A stretch of DNA of 64,000 nt from Rurimicrobium sp040387755 (GTDB lineage Bacteria; Bacteroidota; Bacteroidia; Chitinophagales; Chitinophagaceae), in the NCBI GenBank assembly GCA_040387755.1, contig JAZKDB010000004.1:124001-188000 (forward strand). The letters run 5' to 3'. The notes beneath the pieces were generated by a model. The model was not told where the DNA came from. It saw only the letters and a program-made list of their open reading frames with translations, and searched no databases. Position numbers and translations under genes: made by a program. Shown here piece by piece: positions 61,988-64,000 of the stretch (position 1 is its first letter; every line of letters begins with the position of its first letter).

Positions 61988-63112
61988 CTATCTACCAAAA
62001 AAAAATTTAAATGCAAAACCTATTCTATTACCACTATAGAGAACGTTGTTTGTAGTTTTAAAATTTGTCAAAATGTATTCAATTGATAAATTAACAACAC
62101 CTCTATCTTTTCCTTCAATTAAGAATTTTGGACCCAATGCAGGTTTGAATTGAAATATTTTACCATTAAAATCTCGTGTAGAATTATTGGTTTCTAATTG
62201 CCCACCGAAACCAAAGTTTAAGTATCTTGTTTGATAAGTAATAACAAATTCTGAGGGGCAAGCCAAATTTCGTCCAACTCCATTTTTGCTACCCTGATAT
62301 CTAATGCCAGTACCGATTCTATAAACCAATGGCGATGAAAACAAAGATTGAGCATATCCTAATTGAAATACTGCACCACCACCCACTCTATAATCATCTC
62401 CATCTGGATTTGACGCTACTTTTTCTCCTCCAAAACAAACTCCAAAACCAAAATAAACGCCATGTTCTCTAGTAAAAGGTTTTTTTCGCCTAAAATAAGG
62501 GACCTCTAGTATTACTTTGGGGAGATCAGAAATAGTCATTTTAACTGACCTTCCCGGATTGCCAGGAGTAAAAATTACAGAATTGCCAGTATAAATTGCT
62601 TTTGAATTTTGTGCGTCGAATTGATGGTCTACATTTTTCGAAATCATGCTTGAGTCGGAAACCATCAGGAGATATTTAGTGTTTTTGTCTACTAAAATGT
62701 GATCTCTTATATAAAGGCCAAACAATAAAGAGCCTTCAAATTCGATAGCGTTTTTTTCCATTCGAATTACTTGAAAATCTTTGTTTAAAGTAAAAAAGAT
62801 GGGGTAGTAGACTTTATTTTTCACAACCAATGATTTGATATTTAAAAAGACACTGTCTTTTTTAAATGATGGCACTTCAAACAGAAAACAATTTGTCTCA
62901 CCATATCCAATGTCCAACCTAAATGGCTTATGCTTTATTCTTTTTTGTTGCCCATTTTTGAGCATAACTTTGGGCGAATTTTTAAGCACTCCTGAGTCAA
63001 TAGTTAATATTTCAAATGTAAACGGTTTGGGGGCAGTGGTTGTATCTGTGCAAAAGCCGGTAAAGAAAAAGGCCATTAAGATTATAAAAATCGTGCAGCA
63101 TTTATTGTCCAT
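61988..63112 (-). CDS. Hypothetical exported protein, probable outer-membrane barrel
   Basis: The 374-residue protein has an N-terminal signal (TIFIILMAFFFTGFC) and a mid-region without recognised domain, then C-terminal strand-like segments (YFGFGVCFGG, GGGAVFQLGYAQSLF, YRIGTGIRYQG, YLNFGFGGQLE, NRIGFAFKFFFGR) ending in an aromatic/Gly/Arg as in outer-membrane barrels. No family recognised. Repeats flank it on both sides. Confidence 0.62.
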   Translation of the reverse strand: MDNKCCTIFIILMAFFFTGFCTDTTTAPKPFTFEILTIDSGVLKNSPKVMLKNGQQKRIKHKPFRLDIGYGETNCFLFEVPSFKKDSVFLNIKSLVVKNKVYYPIFFTLNKDFQVIRMEKNAIEFEGSLLFGLYIRDHILVDKNTKYLLMVSDSSMISKNVDHQFDAQNSKAIYTGNSVIFTPGNPGRSVKMTISDLPKVILEVPYFRRKKPFTREHGVYFGFGVCFGGEKVASNPDGDDYRVGGGAVFQLGYAQSLFSSPLVYRIGTGIRYQGSKNGVGRNLACPSEFVITYQTRYLNFGFGGQLETNNSTRDFNGKIFQFKPALGPKFLIEGKDRGVVNLSIEYILTNFKTTNNVLYSGNRIGFAFKFFFGR

Positions 63113-63258
63113 TTGTATGCGTAAAATTGTTTTATGGTTTGTTCTTTTAACAAAAGTTATTCTAACTAACGACTTTGAGAAGCAATGAGGCAGGAAGCTG
63201 TCTTATCCTAGATTTTTTTGTCCACAGCGCGATAGATTATTTTCTTCGTGCCTCACAA

Positions 63259-63353
63259 CCGTCGTGCCTCCTCCGCGCACCGAAATAATCGGCATCTTCG
63301 ACAATGACACATGTGGTGTGTATGCATTGCGCTAACATCCCGAACAGTGGGCT
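63259..63353 (+). repeat. Repeat cluster, copy 2 of both motifs
   Basis: CCGTCG-type repeat at 63259-63279, TGTGGTGTGTATGC at 63312-63325, and the 23-bp GCTAACATCCCGAACAG-type repeat at 63331-63353. All three match sequences at 60.4 and 61.8 kb but in a different order. Confidence 0.65.
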
Positions 63354-63387
63354 ATCGCTACATATTTCGACCAACAGTGAAATTAGA

Positions 63388-63957
63388 TTATTTGTGCTTT
63401 TTGTATTTATAACCTGAATTTTCAAAATTTCTTTCGTATAAGATTGATTTTATCTTATCTAACAAAATTGTTCTTTTCTTAAATTCATTAGTATCTAATG
63501 GTATACTTCTAATACGATAACCTATTTTCTTTTCTCCAAAATTAATCGCTACTTTTTCAAGTTTACCATCAGATAAATCTCCAGATTCTACTCGAAATGT
63601 TTCATTCCCCAAATCCGTTATAATATCATAAACTAATTCATCAGACTCTATTTCTTGAAAGCTTGATTTTAAATATTTCCAAGGAAAATAAACTTCAGTT
63701 GGTTTTGAATTGCAATAGTTAGAAAATTTTGTCAATAGGGCATATTCACCTTTTTTTTCAATAACAAATATTTTTTGCTCAAAACCAGTGATACACATTC
63801 CTCCGCACAACTCATAGTAAACAATGAATGTATCATTCATTGTTTTAGATCTAAGATATTCCTCTGTTATTTTTATTACATCAATGTGAGGTACTGCATA
63901 TTTGGGTGCTTTGCAACTTAATAGCCCAAGGAAAAGTATGATCTTTAAATACTTCAT
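63388..63957 (-). CDS. Hypothetical lipoprotein
   Basis: The 189-residue protein has a short lipoprotein signal (KIILFLGLLSC, then KAPKY) and a mature part rich in Lys, Ile and Glu with a CGGMC motif (YYELCGGMCITGFEQKIF) and a later Cys that could form a disulfide. No named family was recognised. It is the last gene seen; the final 43 bases of the window contain no further coding sequence. Confidence 0.65.
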   Translation of the reverse strand: MKYLKIILFLGLLSCKAPKYAVPHIDVIKITEEYLRSKTMNDTFIVYYELCGGMCITGFEQKIFVIEKKGEYALLTKFSNYCNSKPTEVYFPWKYLKSSFQEIESDELVYDIITDLGNETFRVESGDLSDGKLEKVAINFGEKKIGYRIRSIPLDTNEFKKRTILLDKIKSILYERNFENSGYKYKKHK

Positions 63958-64000
63958 TTAAACCTTTTAATTCAAACTCCTGAAATCAACCGGCACCAAT

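Overview
The window is a stretch of a Bacteroidota chromosome, most likely from the Chitinophagia/Sphingobacteriia side of the phylum; this is inferred from gene content and no 16S gene is present. The evidence is a type B succinate dehydrogenase (sdhCAB), LytTR/propeller signalling, lipoproteins and signal peptides cleaved before Gln, two proteins with C-terminal type IX secretion (T9SS) sorting domains, and promoters of the Bacteroidota form TTTG-N19-TAnnTTTG. Shine-Dalgarno sequences are mostly absent.

Layout. 0-8.2 kb: the 3' part of pruA, a Bax-inhibitor-1 protein, lgt, sdhCAB and purB. 8.3-22 kb: mostly minus strand, with a GT2 mannosyltransferase, a DnaQ-type exonuclease, hppD, a queuosine-precursor transporter (+), an FAD oxidoreductase, dipeptidyl peptidase III, a glutaminyl cyclase-glmM pair, an Omp28-like lipoprotein, and a DUF2089/membrane protein/hydrolase operon. 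22-36.5 kb: lon, an ECF sigma factor followed by a membrane-tethered trypsin-like protease, tcdA, a LytTR response regulator with its propeller histidine kinase, hemH-hemJ (-), a TPR protein and a SurA-like isomerase. 36.5-48 kb (-): lysS, bestrophin, a propeller protein with DUF3820, the B12-dependent ribonucleotide reductase nrdJ, and a three-gene envelope cluster whose first product carries a possible clan CD (caspase-like) His/Cys pair. 48.2-53.6 kb (+): a cobalamin riboswitch and a four-gene vitamin B12 capture operon. 53.6-58.3 kb (-): rpmH-rnpA-yidD, a J-domain protein, and the tRNA-tuf-tRNA-secE-nusG operon. 58.3-64 kb: GtrA, a PorG-like barrel, a GNAT enzyme, and orphan secreted proteins set among intergenic repeats.

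The most notable system is the B12 operon. A cobalamin riboswitch precedes a DUF4465 protein (BtuH-like) and a second surface protein, both with T9SS sorting domains, then a BtuG-like propeller lipoprotein and a small BtuB-type TonB receptor. It lies about 4 kb from nrdJ, whose product needs the cofactor. Other points worth following are an apparent ATT start for rnpA, the sigma/anti-sigma-like/protease pair, the glutaminyl cyclase encoded in a window where 12 signal peptides appear to be cleaved before Gln, the loss of the usual nusG-rplK linkage, and structured repeats at 38.2, 60.4, 61.7 and 63.3 kb. No CRISPR array, insertion sequence, transposase, integrase or phage gene was found.
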